The notes under the pieces were generated by a model. It was given only the letters and a program-made list of their open reading frames with translations, did not search any database and was not told where the DNA came from. The translations under genes were made by a program, and so were the position numbers. 64,000 bases of DNA from Lichenicoccus roseus (GTDB lineage: Bacteria; Pseudomonadota; Alphaproteobacteria; Acetobacterales; Acetobacteraceae): contig NZ_VCDI01000003.1 in assembly GCF_005844085.1 (NCBI RefSeq), positions 186,001 to 250,000 of the forward strand. Direction: 5' to 3'. Numbering within the stretch: position 1 is the first letter of the stretch; each line of letters opens with the position of its first letter. Below are positions 19,444 through 27,565 of this stretch, piece after piece.

Positions 19444-20025
19444 ATGACCGATCACGAGACGTCCCCGCCGGCCGCCACTCCGGCAGGGCGCACCGCTTCG
19501 GCTGGGCGCACGCCGCGCAGCCGACCGCGCACCGCCGCCCGCGTCGGCGCAGTTCAGGCGTTGTTCCAGAGCGAGCAGGCTGGCGAGAACCCGGAGACGG
19601 TGATTGACCAGTTCGTGCGCCATCGGCTCGGCGAGCTGCCGGGCACCGGTGGCTACGAGGAGGGCCGGGTGCCGGAGGCGGACGTGGCGCTGTTCGGGCG
19701 CATCGTCCGTGCCGCCGTGCGCGAGCAGGACCGGCTGGACGCGTTGCTGGTCGAGGCGCTGCCGGCGGAATGGCCGCTCGGACGGCTCGACCCGGTGCTG
19801 CGTGCCCTGCTGCGCGCCGCCGGCGCCGAGTTCACCATGAGCGATGGTCCGCCTGGCCGCGTGGTGATCAATGAATATCTCGATGTCGCGCACGGGTTCT
19901 TCTCGGGCGAGGAGCCGCGCATGGCGAACGGTCTGCTCGACGTGATCGGGCGCCGGCTGCGGCCGCAGGATTTCCCGCAGCGTGGCGGCGAGCCCCCGCC
20001 CGGCGTCGCCGAACCGTCCTCCTGA
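19444..20025 (+). CDS. nusB: Transcription antitermination factor NusB
   Basis: A 193-residue all-helical NusB. After a basic, proline-rich leader (residues 1-30) comes RTAARVGAVQALFQSEQAGE, then VALFGRIVRAAVREQDRLD, LDPVLRALLRAAGAEF and VVINEYLDVAHGFFSGEEPR, the standard family landmarks. NusB with NusE binds boxA RNA and supports rRNA antitermination. It starts 8 nt after nrdR and is followed by thiL 12 nt later. This nrdR-nusB-thiL grouping is a shortened form of the common ribosomal/riboflavin cluster, with the rib genes absent here. Confidence 0.93.
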   Translation: MTDHETSPPAATPAGRTASAGRTPRSRPRTAARVGAVQALFQSEQAGENPETVIDQFVRHRLGELPGTGGYEEGRVPEADVALFGRIVRAAVREQDRLDALLVEALPAEWPLGRLDPVLRALLRAAGAEFTMSDGPPGRVVINEYLDVAHGFFSGEEPRMANGLLDVIGRRLRPQDFPQRGGEPPPGVAEPSS

Positions 20026-20036
20026 CGTCTTGCGCG

Positions 20037-21044
20037 ATGGACCCGGTGCCGACATCCGGACACGCGACCGGTCCGGGTGGGGTGGCCGACGCCACACCGG
20101 GTGAGTTCCGGTTCATCGAGCGGCATTTCCTCTCCCTCGCCGGACCGGCGGCGCTCGGCCTTGCCGACGATGCGGCGGTGTTCGCGCCACCGCCCGGACG
20201 GGAGCTCGTGGTGTCCGCCGACGCCATGGTGCAGGGGGTGCATTTCCTGCCCGGCGATTCCCCGGACAGCGTCGGGCGCAAGCTGCTGCGGGTCAACCTG
20301 TCCGACCTCGCCGCCATGGGGGCGGTGCCGCTGGGCTACCTGCTCACCGTCACGCTGCCGCCCGACATGACCGACGACTGGTTCGCCGGCTTCTGCTCCG
20401 GCCTCGCCGCCGACCAGGCGGAGTTCGGCCTGAGCCTGCTTGGCGGCGATACCACCTCGACCTCGGGACCGCTGGTGCTGTCGCTCACCATCCTCGGGCA
20501 TGTCGCGCCGGGGGCTGCGCTGCGTCGCAACGGGGCCGCCGCCGGTGACGGTCTCTGGGTCACCGGCAGCATCGGCGATGCGGCGCTCGGACTGGTGGTC
20601 CTGCAGGGCGGTCTCGAGGATCCTTCGGGCCATCTTGCCGCACGCTACCGGCTGCCGCTGCCGAGGGTGGCGCTCGGGCAGGCGCTGCCCGGCATCGCCA
20701 CCGCCGCGATGGATATCTCCGACGGGCTGCTGCAGGATTGCTGGCATGTCTGCCGGCAGTCCCACGTGGCCGCGGTCATCGAGGCGGCGCTGGTGCCGCT
20801 CTCCGGAGCGGCGCGGGAAGCCGGGCCGGCCTGGCGTTCCACATGCCTGACCGGCGGCGACGACTACGAGCTGCTGCTGGCGGTGCCGCCCGCGAACGAG
20901 GCGGCGCTACGGGCCGCCGCCCTGGCGTGCGGGACCGACATCAGCCGCATCGGCCATCTCGAGGCCGGAACGTGCCGGGTGCGCGTCCTGGATGCGGCCG
21001 GTGCCGAGCTTGACTTCGAGCGCAGGGGCTGGAGCCACCTCTGA
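20037..21044 (+). CDS. thiL: Thiamine-monophosphate kinase
   Basis: A 335-residue PurM/ThiL-fold kinase that makes thiamine diphosphate from the monophosphate. Landmarks are GEFRFIERHF, GLADDAAVFAPP, VSADAMVQGVHFLP, GRKLLRVNLSDLAAMGAVPL and LSLLGGDTTSTSGPL. The C-terminal half has ATAAMDISDGLLQD and CLTGGDDYELLLAVPP. The start ATG 20037 lies 12 nt after nusB. The 3' end appears to overlap the convergent lipoprotein frame by 138 nt. Confidence 0.94.
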   Translation: MDPVPTSGHATGPGGVADATPGEFRFIERHFLSLAGPAALGLADDAAVFAPPPGRELVVSADAMVQGVHFLPGDSPDSVGRKLLRVNLSDLAAMGAVPLGYLLTVTLPPDMTDDWFAGFCSGLAADQAEFGLSLLGGDTTSTSGPLVLSLTILGHVAPGAALRRNGAAAGDGLWVTGSIGDAALGLVVLQGGLEDPSGHLAARYRLPLPRVALGQALPGIATAAMDISDGLLQDCWHVCRQSHVAAVIEAALVPLSGAAREAGPAWRSTCLTGGDDYELLLAVPPANEAALRAAALACGTDISRIGHLEAGTCRVRVLDAAGAELDFERRGWSHL

Positions 21045-21665
21045 GACTGCCTCGGGCCGGCGGGCGCGCTGCAGCGCATCGCCGAAGCCGGGTTTGAGCA
21101 GCGCCCTGTCGATGAGCTGCCCGAGCGTGCGCTCGTCGAAGGCGCGCAGCTTCTCGACGGAGCCGAAGATGCCGACCGAGAACGGGTCGTTGTCCTCGTG
21201 CTGGTCGGTCGACGGCGCGTCCGCATAGACCACCGTGCCATCGCGGGTGCGCAGCGTGAGGCGCAGCTCGATCGTGCACTCCCGGTTGATGTACTGGTCG
21301 GTCAGGAAGGTTGCGATCTCGATCCGCAGGGCGAGCGGCGCCGATGCGGTTGACCCGAGCGCCCCGCGTTGCGCCAGCGCCGCGCGGAAGGCAGCCGCGA
21401 CGGTGTCGGCAAGCGGCTGCGGTGTCCGCAATACCTTGATCGGATTGCCGAAGCCGCCGCGGACGGCGCCATACCAGCCAGGGTCGTCCTCGTGACGCAG
21501 GTCGGTAGCCGTGACGGCGCCGATGGCGGGCGGCCCGAGTGGCTGGATCGGGCTCGCCGGGCTATACGAGAGTGGCGCATCGGTGGTGCTGCACCCGGTG
21601 ATCCAGAGAAGGGCCAGCAGCGCGAACGATCGCTTCGAAATGCGGGGTCCGGGGCATTCTCTCAT
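20907..21665 (-). CDS. Putative lipoprotein, convergent with and overlapping thiL
   Basis: A 252-residue predicted lipoprotein. The signal peptide ISKRSFALLALLWITGC has an ITGC lipobox. The mature domain contains HEDDPGWYGAVRGGFGNPI, TPQPLADTVAAAFRAALAQR, LRIEIATFLTDQYINREC and RTRDGTVVYADAPS, and resembles small outer-membrane-associated lipoproteins of the YajG or transport-auxiliary kind. The frame reaches no stop until 20907, so its last ~46 residues are antisense to the end of thiL. The functional domain probably ends near residue 205. An alternative start is ATG 21683. A perfect 11-bp inverted repeat arm begins at 21684. Confidence 0.7.
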   Translation of the reverse strand: MRECPGPRISKRSFALLALLWITGCSTTDAPLSYSPASPIQPLGPPAIGAVTATDLRHEDDPGWYGAVRGGFGNPIKVLRTPQPLADTVAAAFRAALAQRGALGSTASAPLALRIEIATFLTDQYINRECTIELRLTLRTRDGTVVYADAPSTDQHEDNDPFSVGIFGSVEKLRAFDERTLGQLIDRALLKPGFGDALQRARRPEAVSEVAPAPALEVKLGTGRIQDAHPARSGLEMADAADVGPARQGGGP

Positions 21666-21683
21666 CGCCAAAGGGTGCCGCAT

Positions 21684-21761
21684 ATGTTCCGGCTGTGCAA
21701 CAAGATTGGCGGCGGGACGGCTGACGCATGGCACGGGCGTTGCAGACATAAGCCGGAACAT
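21684..21761. promoter_or_regulatory. Dispersed 11-bp perfect inverted repeat between divergent genes
   Basis: ATGTTCCGGCT at 21684-21694 and its exact reverse complement AGCCGGAACAT at 21751-21761 bracket 56 nt of the intergenic region between the lipoprotein gene and the amidase operon. Each arm lies close to one gene start (21665/21683 and 21791). This suits a regulator binding two sites and controlling both promoters, possibly by looping. The regulator is not identifiable here. Confidence 0.5.
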
Positions 21762-21790
21762 TTGACGGAACGACGGTCCAGGGGGACGAC

Positions 21791-22009
21791 ATGAGTGAGG
21801 AGAGCCGGCGGTTCGCCCTGGAAGCAGCCGCCATGCTGGGTGTCCGGATCGAACCGTCACTGCTCGACGGAGTGGCGGCCAATCTCGATCTGCTGCGATC
21901 GCATGCCGCGCGGGTGATGGCATTCGGGCTCGCGCCGGATGTCGAGATCGCGCCGGTGTTCGCCAGCGAGCCGCATCCGACGACCACCGCCCCAGGCCGG
22001 CCCGGCTGA
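21791..22009 (+). CDS. AtzG-like small subunit of an amidase complex
   Basis: A 72-residue helical protein (SRRFALEAAAMLGVRIEPSL, then VAANLDLLRSHAARVMAFGL and DVEIAPVFASEPHP). It matches the layout of AtzG/HpxX, the GatC-like small subunit that stabilises AtzE-type amidases. Its stop shares one base with the ATG of the amidase (TGATG at 22007-22011), which supports a 1:1 complex. The start ATG 21791 follows AGGGGGACGAC. The name rests on size, position and the closing ApVFxAEP-like motif; sequence similarity in this family is weak. Confidence 0.75.
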   Translation: MSEESRRFALEAAAMLGVRIEPSLLDGVAANLDLLRSHAARVMAFGLAPDVEIAPVFASEPHPTTTAPGRPG

Positions 22010-23343
22010 TGACCGGTGCAACCGAGGCCCGCATCGCCGCCGTTCTCGACCGGATCGGGCGGCATGACGGCGTGCTGAACTGCTTCACCACGATCCTGTC
22101 CGGGCAGGCGCTGGCGGCGGCGCGGGCGCAGGATGCGCGCGATGCGGCCGGGGAGCCGGCCCTGCCGCTCGCGGGTGTGCCGTTCGCCGTGAAGAACCTG
22201 TTCGACGTCGAGGGCGTTACCACGCTTGCCGGCTCGAAGATCCTGGCGGACCAGCCACCGGCGGCCACCGACGCGTTCGTGGTGCGGCAGCTGCGCCGGG
22301 CCGGCGGCATCCTGGTCGGCTGCCTGAACATGGACGAGTTCGCCTACGGCTTCTCGACCGAGAACGCGCATCACGGCCGCACCCGCAATCCGCACGATCC
22401 GGAGCGCATGGCCGGTGGCTCCTCCGGAGGCTCCGCCGCCGCCGTCGCGGCCGGTTTGGTGCCGCTCGCCCTCGGCTCCGACACCAATGGCTCGATCCGG
22501 GTGCCGGCCTCGCTCTGCGGGGTGTTCGGGCTGAAGCCCACCTACGGCCGGCTGTCGCGCGCCGGCGCCTATCCGTTCGTTTCCAGCTTCGATCATGTCG
22601 GGCCATTCGCCCGTACGGTGCGGGAGCTCGCGCTGGCCTACGACTGCATGCAGGGCGACGACCCGCACGATCCGGTGCAGTGCACCCGCCCCATCGAGCC
22701 GACCGTGTTTGGTGCCGATGCCAGACCGCCACGGGTGGCAAGGCTGCGCGGATGGTTCGATCGCGGCTCCCCTGAAGCCAGGGCCGCGGTGGATCGAGTC
22801 GCCGAGGCCCTCGGCGGCGCCGGCGATCTCGATCTGCCGGAGACCGACCGCGCCCGTTCGGCGGCATTCTGCATCTCGGCGTCCGAGGGCGGCGCGCTGC
22901 ATCTGCCGAGACTGTCCCTGCGCGCCATGGAATACGATCCGGCAACCCGGGAACGGCTCCTTGCGGGTGCCCTGCTGCCGGCGGCCGTGCTGGTGCAGGC
23001 ACAGCGCTTCAGGTCCTGGTATCGACGGCAGGTGCTGACGGCGTTCGAGCAATACGACGTGCTGCTGGCGCCGGCGACGCCCTGCATGGCGCCACGGTTC
23101 GACGATCCCACCATCCTGCTCGACGACGCGCCGGTACCCGCGCGCGCCAACCTCGGACTGTTCGCGCAACCGATCAGCTTCATTGGCCTGCCGGTGGTCA
23201 CGGTTCCGGTGTGCGAGGTCGGAGCCCTGCCGATCGGGGTGCAGCTGATCACCAGGCCGTTCGCCGAGGCGCTCGGTCTGCAGTTGGCGGAACGGCTGGA
23301 AGCGGTTGGCGTCGCCGGATGCCAGGCGCTCGACTATGTCTGA
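22009..23343 (+). CDS. AtzE-family amidohydrolase (amidase signature enzyme)
   Basis: A 444-residue amidase-signature hydrolase with an intact Ser-cisSer-Lys triad: K62 in [15 protein letters not shown]138 in [12 protein letters not shown] and S162 in [13 protein letters not shown], with the 24-residue spacing of the two serines seen in GatA. With a GatC-like partner on one side and an AtzH/HpxZ-like gene on the other, the best match is the AtzE/HpxY group. Its members hydrolyse 1-carboxybiuret (cyanuric acid pathway) or act in oxalurate breakdown. The substrate here is unknown. It overlaps the downstream gene by 8 nt. Confidence 0.87.
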   Translation: MTGATEARIAAVLDRIGRHDGVLNCFTTILSGQALAAARAQDARDAAGEPALPLAGVPFAVKNLFDVEGVTTLAGSKILADQPPAATDAFVVRQLRRAGGILVGCLNMDEFAYGFSTENAHHGRTRNPHDPERMAGGSSGGSAAAVAAGLVPLALGSDTNGSIRVPASLCGVFGLKPTYGRLSRAGAYPFVSSFDHVGPFARTVRELALAYDCMQGDDPHDPVQCTRPIEPTVFGADARPPRVARLRGWFDRGSPEARAAVDRVAEALGGAGDLDLPETDRARSAAFCISASEGGALHLPRLSLRAMEYDPATRERLLAGALLPAAVLVQAQRFRSWYRRQVLTAFEQYDVLLAPATPCMAPRFDDPTILLDDAPVPARANLGLFAQPISFIGLPVVTVPVCEVGALPIGVQLITRPFAEALGLQLAERLEAVGVAGCQALDYV

Positions 23344-23737
23344 GCCGGCGGTGGACGATCCGGAGGTGCTGGCGGAGGTCGAGGCGGTATTCGCGCTCTA
23401 TGAGCAGGCGCTGATGCAGAACGACGTGGCGACTCTCGATGCGCTGTTCTGGCAGTCGCCGCATACCGTCCGCTATGGCGTCGGCGAGAACCTCTACGGG
23501 TCAGAAGCGATTTTCGCGTTCCGGCGTGCCCGTCCGGGAGGCTCGCCGCCGCGCACGGTGCTGCGTCGCGCCGTCAGCAGCTTCGGACGAGACTTCGCCA
23601 CCACCTGCATCGAATTCCGGCGGACTGCGACACATGGCGATGCCGGGGTGGGACGGCAGACCCAGTGCTGGGTGCGGTTCGAGGATGGATGGCGCATCGT
23701 CACCGCGCATGTGTCGCTGATGGCAGACTTCTCCTGA
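23336..23737 (+). CDS. AtzH/HpxZ-like protein (NTF2-like fold)
   Basis: A 133-residue protein reading DPEVLAEVEAVFALYEQALM, NDVATLDALFWQSPHTVRYG, GENLYGSEAIFAFRRAR and QTQCWVRFEDGWRIVTAHVS. This matches the DUF3225 family, which includes HpxZ (oxalurate catabolism) and AtzH (dicarboxyurea/ureidoformate amidohydrolase). It overlaps the amidase gene by 8 nt, completing a three-gene operon that probably releases ammonia from a urea-type or ureide compound. The start is ATG 23336 ([11 protein letters not shown]). An earlier in-frame ATG at 23306 lies deep inside the amidase gene. Confidence 0.82.
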   Translation: MSEPAVDDPEVLAEVEAVFALYEQALMQNDVATLDALFWQSPHTVRYGVGENLYGSEAIFAFRRARPGGSPPRTVLRRAVSSFGRDFATTCIEFRRTATHGDAGVGRQTQCWVRFEDGWRIVTAHVSLMADFS

Positions 23738-23910
23738 CGCCAACCTGCATCCTGCGTGCTTGTTGCAACAGTCGAACCCCAAGGCCGCTGTGGCAGTGAC
23801 GAACCGTTGACATCATAATAACGTAGCCCTTGTTTGTGCCGGTTCCTGTCCGGGTCGCCGCTCATCCTGGCGTCGCACCCGGGCCCTGCGCGGGACCGGA
23901 GTGCTTGCAC

Positions 23911-25887
23911 GTGACGCTGAACACCTCGAATTTCTCCCTGGTCTTCGATGACCAGTTTGGCAGCGACCCGACCTACAACGCGGCGCTCTGGCCCGACCAT
24001 TGGGGCAATCCGGACCAGTCCAGCTTCGGCAACGGCACCCTCACCATGACCGGCTATCAATCGCAGGGCTGGTCGCCGGTCGGCATGATGCAGACCGCGG
24101 CGGGTGCGCAGGCCGGCGAGGGTTACGGCCTCTACCAGTTCACCGGCTACGGCAACCCGAACCAGGGCGCCGGCGTGGCGGTCCTGATGTGGCGCGCGGA
24201 CAACCAGTTCCTCCCATCGAGTGCGCCGGGGGTCGATAGCGAGATCGACCTGCTCGAGAGCCTCGACGGCAGCAAGACCGTGCTGTCCACCGAGCACTAC
24301 TACGACGCGTCGTGGCAGAACGATGACGGCCAGATCTACCACACGATCGATGTCGATCCGTCGGTCCAGCACACCTATTCGGTCAACTGGGAACGCGGCA
24401 GCCTGACCTACTACATCGATGGCCAGGAATACTGGCAGGACACTTCCCACGTCCCGCTCGACGCGGCCGACGGCGGCTGCAACGAGGTGCTCGGCGCCGA
24501 GGTGCAGGGTGGTTCGTTCAACACCAGCACCAGCACGGTGCAGCTGCATATCGTCAGCCTGAGCTACAGCGCGCCGTCCGGCGCGGCCGCTTCGATGCCG
24601 ACGATCAGCCTGACGCAGCCCGGCACCGTGCAGGAGCCGGGCAAGGGTGCCGGGGTGACGGTGACCGAAACGGTGACCACCAGCAACCAGACCGGGACGA
24701 TCTACCTCGAGGTGCTGACCCAGACCGGCGCCACCGAGAGCGCCTTCATCCCGCTGACGCTCTCCGGCGGCCGGGTCAGTGCCGCAGTCCACATGGCCAA
24801 CCCGGGTGACCTGATCCGGGTGGTCGACGCCGAGGCGACCGCCGATACGGCGGGTGTCACCATCACCGATGCACCGGTCGGGGTGGTGACGCTCGGCGGC
24901 GCCAGCCAGAGCTACGCGGCGCCCGCCGGCGCCACTGTCCAGGCCGGCAGTGGCGCCGACACGGTCGAGGCCGCTGCCGGCGACGTCACCGTCCTGGGCG
25001 GTGCCGGCAACATCACCTTCATCAACGGGAGTGGCGCCAGCGACGTCACCGCCGGCACCGGCGCCGCCACGTTGTTTGGCGGCGCCGGGGGCGGCAGGTA
25101 TGCGGGCGGTAGCGGTGGCCACAACGTTCTGGTGGCGCAGGGAGCCGGGGGCAGCAACACGACGCTTGCGGGTGCTGTCGGCGGCGACGTGCTGTTCGGC
25201 TCTAACACCGGCAACAATGTCATGGTGGCGGGCGCCGGATCGGAGACGCTCGTCGGCGGGACGGGTGCCACCACCATGCTTGGCGGTGCCGGCAGCACCG
25301 TGATGTTTACCGGAAACGGGTCCAGCAGCGTCGTCGGAGGCAGCGCGGGCGGCGACACCATCATCGGCGCTGCGGGAGCCCTGCAGGTCACCGCACAGCA
25401 TGGCGACGCTGTCTTCGGGGGGACCGGTGCGCTGTCCTTGACCGGCAGCACCGACGGTGCGGACTCCGTCATCGGCGGCAGCGGCGCGCTCAGCGTGACC
25501 GGTCGCGGTGCCAACATGCTGGTGGCCGCATCCTCGACGAGATCCGACATCGCCACCGGAAACGGGGCCAGCCTCATCTTCGCGAACGCGGGAGCGACCA
25601 CGGTCAGCGGCGGCGGTGGCAGCCTGCAGGTCCTGCTCGGCGCCGGCACCGCCACCATCGACGAGGGCAGCGGGGCGGCAACCTTCCAGGTCGTCGACGG
25701 CCAGGCTGGCGGCACCGACGTGCTGCACGGCTTCAGGCCCGGCCCGGACAGCGTGAACCTGTATGGGTACAACGCCAGCCAGGTGTCGGTATCGGTCGCG
25801 AATGGGTCGACCCTGATCGCCCTGGCCGACGGCACCCGGATCCAGCTGGTCGGCGTGACCGATCCGGGCGCCGGCCTGCACGTCTGA
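23911..25887 (+). CDS. GH16 family glycanase with C-terminal glycine-rich repeat domain
   Basis: About 658 residues. The first ~230 form a GH16 jelly roll (FSLVFDDQFGSDPTYNAALW) with the catalytic E-x-D-x-x-E motif EIDLLE (E111, D113, E116), typical of beta-glucanases and glycan-processing enzymes. A beta-sandwich linker follows, then residues ~330-600 are short Gly-Gly-Ala/Ser repeats (LFGGAGG, TLVGGTGATTMLGGAG, VVGGSAGGD) related to RTX nonapeptides but without regular calcium-binding GGxGxD spacing. It ends with DVLHGFRPGPDSVNLYGY, a type-I-secretion-like terminus. There is no N-terminal signal peptide, which fits one-step export. GTG 23911 with GGGACCGGAG upstream is my start. TTG 23830 is open but unlikely. 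Confidence 0.82.
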   Translation: MTLNTSNFSLVFDDQFGSDPTYNAALWPDHWGNPDQSSFGNGTLTMTGYQSQGWSPVGMMQTAAGAQAGEGYGLYQFTGYGNPNQGAGVAVLMWRADNQFLPSSAPGVDSEIDLLESLDGSKTVLSTEHYYDASWQNDDGQIYHTIDVDPSVQHTYSVNWERGSLTYYIDGQEYWQDTSHVPLDAADGGCNEVLGAEVQGGSFNTSTSTVQLHIVSLSYSAPSGAAASMPTISLTQPGTVQEPGKGAGVTVTETVTTSNQTGTIYLEVLTQTGATESAFIPLTLSGGRVSAAVHMANPGDLIRVVDAEATADTAGVTITDAPVGVVTLGGASQSYAAPAGATVQAGSGADTVEAAAGDVTVLGGAGNITFINGSGASDVTAGTGAATLFGGAGGGRYAGGSGGHNVLVAQGAGGSNTTLAGAVGGDVLFGSNTGNNVMVAGAGSETLVGGTGATTMLGGAGSTVMFTGNGSSSVVGGSAGGDTIIGAAGALQVTAQHGDAVFGGTGALSLTGSTDGADSVIGGSGALSVTGRGANMLVAASSTRSDIATGNGASLIFANAGATTVSGGGGSLQVLLGAGTATIDEGSGAATFQVVDGQAGGTDVLHGFRPGPDSVNLYGYNASQVSVSVANGSTLIALADGTRIQLVGVTDPGAGLHV

Positions 25888-25893
25888 GGCGGT

Positions 25894-26469
25894 TCAGAAG
25901 CTCCCGTACGACGGTGCCAGCCAGCCAAGCAGGGTGAGCGCGAGGCCGATTGCGCCGAGCGCCATCGAAGCGGCGAGCAGCATGCGCGACGAGGCGATCA
26001 CCGAGACGGTGGCCAGGACGATCGCGAGTTCCAGCGCCGCGGCGGCATTGTCGTAGCTGTGCGTGCGCTGCATGGCGAGGTCGCGCTCAGCCTCGAAGTG
26101 GTGCGCCCGGGCGGCGACCGCCTGCTTGCCGTCGCCGGGATCCCGCTCGTAGTGGCTCTGCTCCTCGGCCAGCTGTTCCAGCACTGACCGGCGCGCGGCG
26201 GCGCCCTGAGGCGTCTGCGGTGGATCCAGCGTGGCGCCGAGTGCCGCGAGGTCGTGGGCGAGCGCCTGCCGGATCGACTTGCCCTGATACTGCGTCCAGG
26301 CATCGGCCGCGGCGATCGAGTTCTCGTTGACCCTGATCTCGGCATGCTTGGCGCCCTGCTCGCTGATCGCCAAGCAGGCTGCCAGCACCGCCACCAGCAG
26401 GGCCGCGTGCTTGTTGCCATGCTCGGCTGCATGACCGGCATGCTCATGATGCTCGAGTTGCTGTTCCAT
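25894..26469 (-). CDS. DUF4337-like membrane protein
   Basis: A 191-residue protein. A His-rich N-terminus (MEQQLEHHEHAGHAAEHGNK) is followed by a first membrane helix (AALLVAVLAACLAISEQGAK), a long helical segment (residues ~45-135) and two more hydrophobic helices (ALELAIVLATVSVIASS and MALGAIGLALTLLGWLA). This layout matches DUF4337, a family of unknown function. The start is ATG 26469. Upstream frame sequence runs into the tRNA-Cys gene and cannot be coding. No clear Shine-Dalgarno is seen. It converges with the GH16 gene, leaving 6 nt between them. Confidence 0.78.
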   Translation of the reverse strand: MEQQLEHHEHAGHAAEHGNKHAALLVAVLAACLAISEQGAKHAEIRVNENSIAAADAWTQYQGKSIRQALAHDLAALGATLDPPQTPQGAAARRSVLEQLAEEQSHYERDPGDGKQAVAARAHHFEAERDLAMQRTHSYDNAAAALELAIVLATVSVIASSRMLLAASMALGAIGLALTLLGWLAPSYGSF

Positions 26470-26522
26470 CGCGGAGGTGGCCTGTGCTGATGAGGAGCGT
26501 GTGGCCCGGATGCGGCAGCACC

Positions 26523-26596
26523 TGGAGGTCCGGGCGGGAATCGAACCCACATTCGCGGATTTGCAGTCCGCTGCATCACCACTCTGCCACCGGACC
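26523..26596 (-). tRNA. tRNA-Cys (GCA)
   Basis: On the minus strand the gene begins GGTCCGG, pairs with CCGGACC at the 3' end, and carries discriminator T and an encoded CCA (26523-26525). The anticodon loop is ACTGCAA with anticodon GCA, and the T arm holds GGTTCGATTCC. It is 74 nt with the CCA. Confidence 0.95.
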
Positions 26597-26857
26597 TCGG
26601 GGCCGGGCATGGGAGCCTGAAGAGGTGGAAAACCCACCCCGTCGACCCCGGCCTGCAGGCTATATCCGAGTTGTCGCGGTTAATCTAGGTGCTGACCGCA
26701 CCTGCGGATCCGGGGTGGGCAGGACCAGATCTCCGGCCGGCCGACATCGACTGGTGCGTCCGGTGGTGGCGTCGGCCCGCTGACAACGCGGCGCGTCGTT
26801 AAGCAGATCGAAAGCATTCGCGCTCATAAGCGGGGATGCGGCGAAACGCGCCTCGAC
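26597..26857. other. Intergenic region upstream of the chemotaxis operon
   Basis: A 261-nt gap between tRNA-Cys (minus) and the first chemotaxis gene (plus). It must hold the promoters for both. I find no convincing -35/-10 pair, no GGAAC EcfG element and no flagellar sigma-28 motif. The part from 26790 to 26830 is somewhat AT-richer. No gene is supported here. Confidence 0.4.
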
Positions 26858-27196
26858 ATGAGCACTGGGCAGAACATGCAGGCATCACAGACGCCGATGA
26901 CATCCGGCGAAACCGGCAGTGGCGCGGTGCACCGGCTGCCCGTCTCGCTTGAACTGCCGGCGGCCGACGCGCTGCATGCCGAACTGCTCAGCAGGCTGCA
27001 GGCCGGGACCGACCTCGTCATCGATGGACAGGATGTCGAGGCGGTGTCCTCGGCCTGTCTTCAGGTTCTTGCGTCAGCATCCGCGAGTGCCGATGCGCGC
27101 GGCCAGGGCTTCCATCTGCAGACGATGTCGGGCGTGCTTGCTGAAGCAATTCGCAATCTCGGCCTTGCCGGGGCGCTCGGACTTGCGACCGCATGA
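26858..27196 (+). CDS. STAS-domain protein, first gene of the chemotaxis operon
   Basis: A 112-residue protein whose second part is a STAS fold: LPVSLELPAADALHAELLSR, TDLVIDGQDVEAVSSACLQV, then RGQGFHLQTMSGVLAEAIRN. The phospho-acceptor loop of anti-sigma antagonists (DSxGL) appears as VSSACL (S64, S65), so Ser is kept while the preceding Asp is lost. It overlaps cheY by 4 nt (ATGA). STAS genes often open chemotaxis operons of this kind. Partners could be the RsbW-like ATPase at 35452 or CheA. ATG 26876 is an alternative start. Confidence 0.8.
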   Translation: MSTGQNMQASQTPMTSGETGSGAVHRLPVSLELPAADALHAELLSRLQAGTDLVIDGQDVEAVSSACLQVLASASASADARGQGFHLQTMSGVLAEAIRNLGLAGALGLATA

Positions 27197-27561
27197 CCAC
27201 CAAGCGGGTGATGACGGTCGATGACAGCAAGACGATGCGCGACATGGTCGGGTTCACCCTGCGCAGCGCCGGCTTTACCGTGATTGCGGCAGAGGACGGC
27301 CGTCAGGCGCTGGGGCTGCTCGCCGGCAATCCAGTAGACGTCATCATCACCGATCTGAACATGCCGGTGATGGACGGGGTCGCGCTGATCCGAGCGCTGC
27401 GTGCGGACCCGAGATGGCGCGCCTTGCCGATCCTGATGCTGACCACCGAGAGTGATGCATCGAAGAAGTCCGAAGGACGCAGTGCCGGCGCTACCGGCTG
27501 GATCGTCAAGCCGTTCAGCCCCGACAAGTTGATCGACGTCGTCAACCGCGTCTGCGGCTAG
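27193..27561 (+). CDS. cheY: Chemotaxis response regulator CheY
   Basis: A 122-residue single-domain receiver. The acid pocket is VDDS (D10, D11), the phospho-acceptor is D54 in ITDLNMPVMDG, the conserved Thr is in LMLTTES and the Lys in WIVKPFSPDKL. It is phosphorylated by CheA and binds the flagellar switch or acts as a phosphate sink. It starts inside the STAS gene (4-nt overlap) and ends 4 nt before cheA, so the three are co-translated. Confidence 0.93.
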   Translation: MTTKRVMTVDDSKTMRDMVGFTLRSAGFTVIAAEDGRQALGLLAGNPVDVIITDLNMPVMDGVALIRALRADPRWRALPILMLTTESDASKKSEGRSAGATGWIVKPFSPDKLIDVVNRVCG

Positions 27562-27565
27562 TGCC

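Noticed and set aside
23808-23836. TTGACA as the -35 of a promoter for the GH16 gene
   Set aside because: No acceptable -10 lies at 16-18 bases, so I do not annotate it as a promoter, though the AT-rich patch is real.
24900-25700. Repeated GC-rich units possibly forming a CRISPR or satellite array
   Set aside because: The repeats are in frame, irregular in length and encode Gly-rich protein repeats of the GH16 gene. There are no unique spacers of fixed size.
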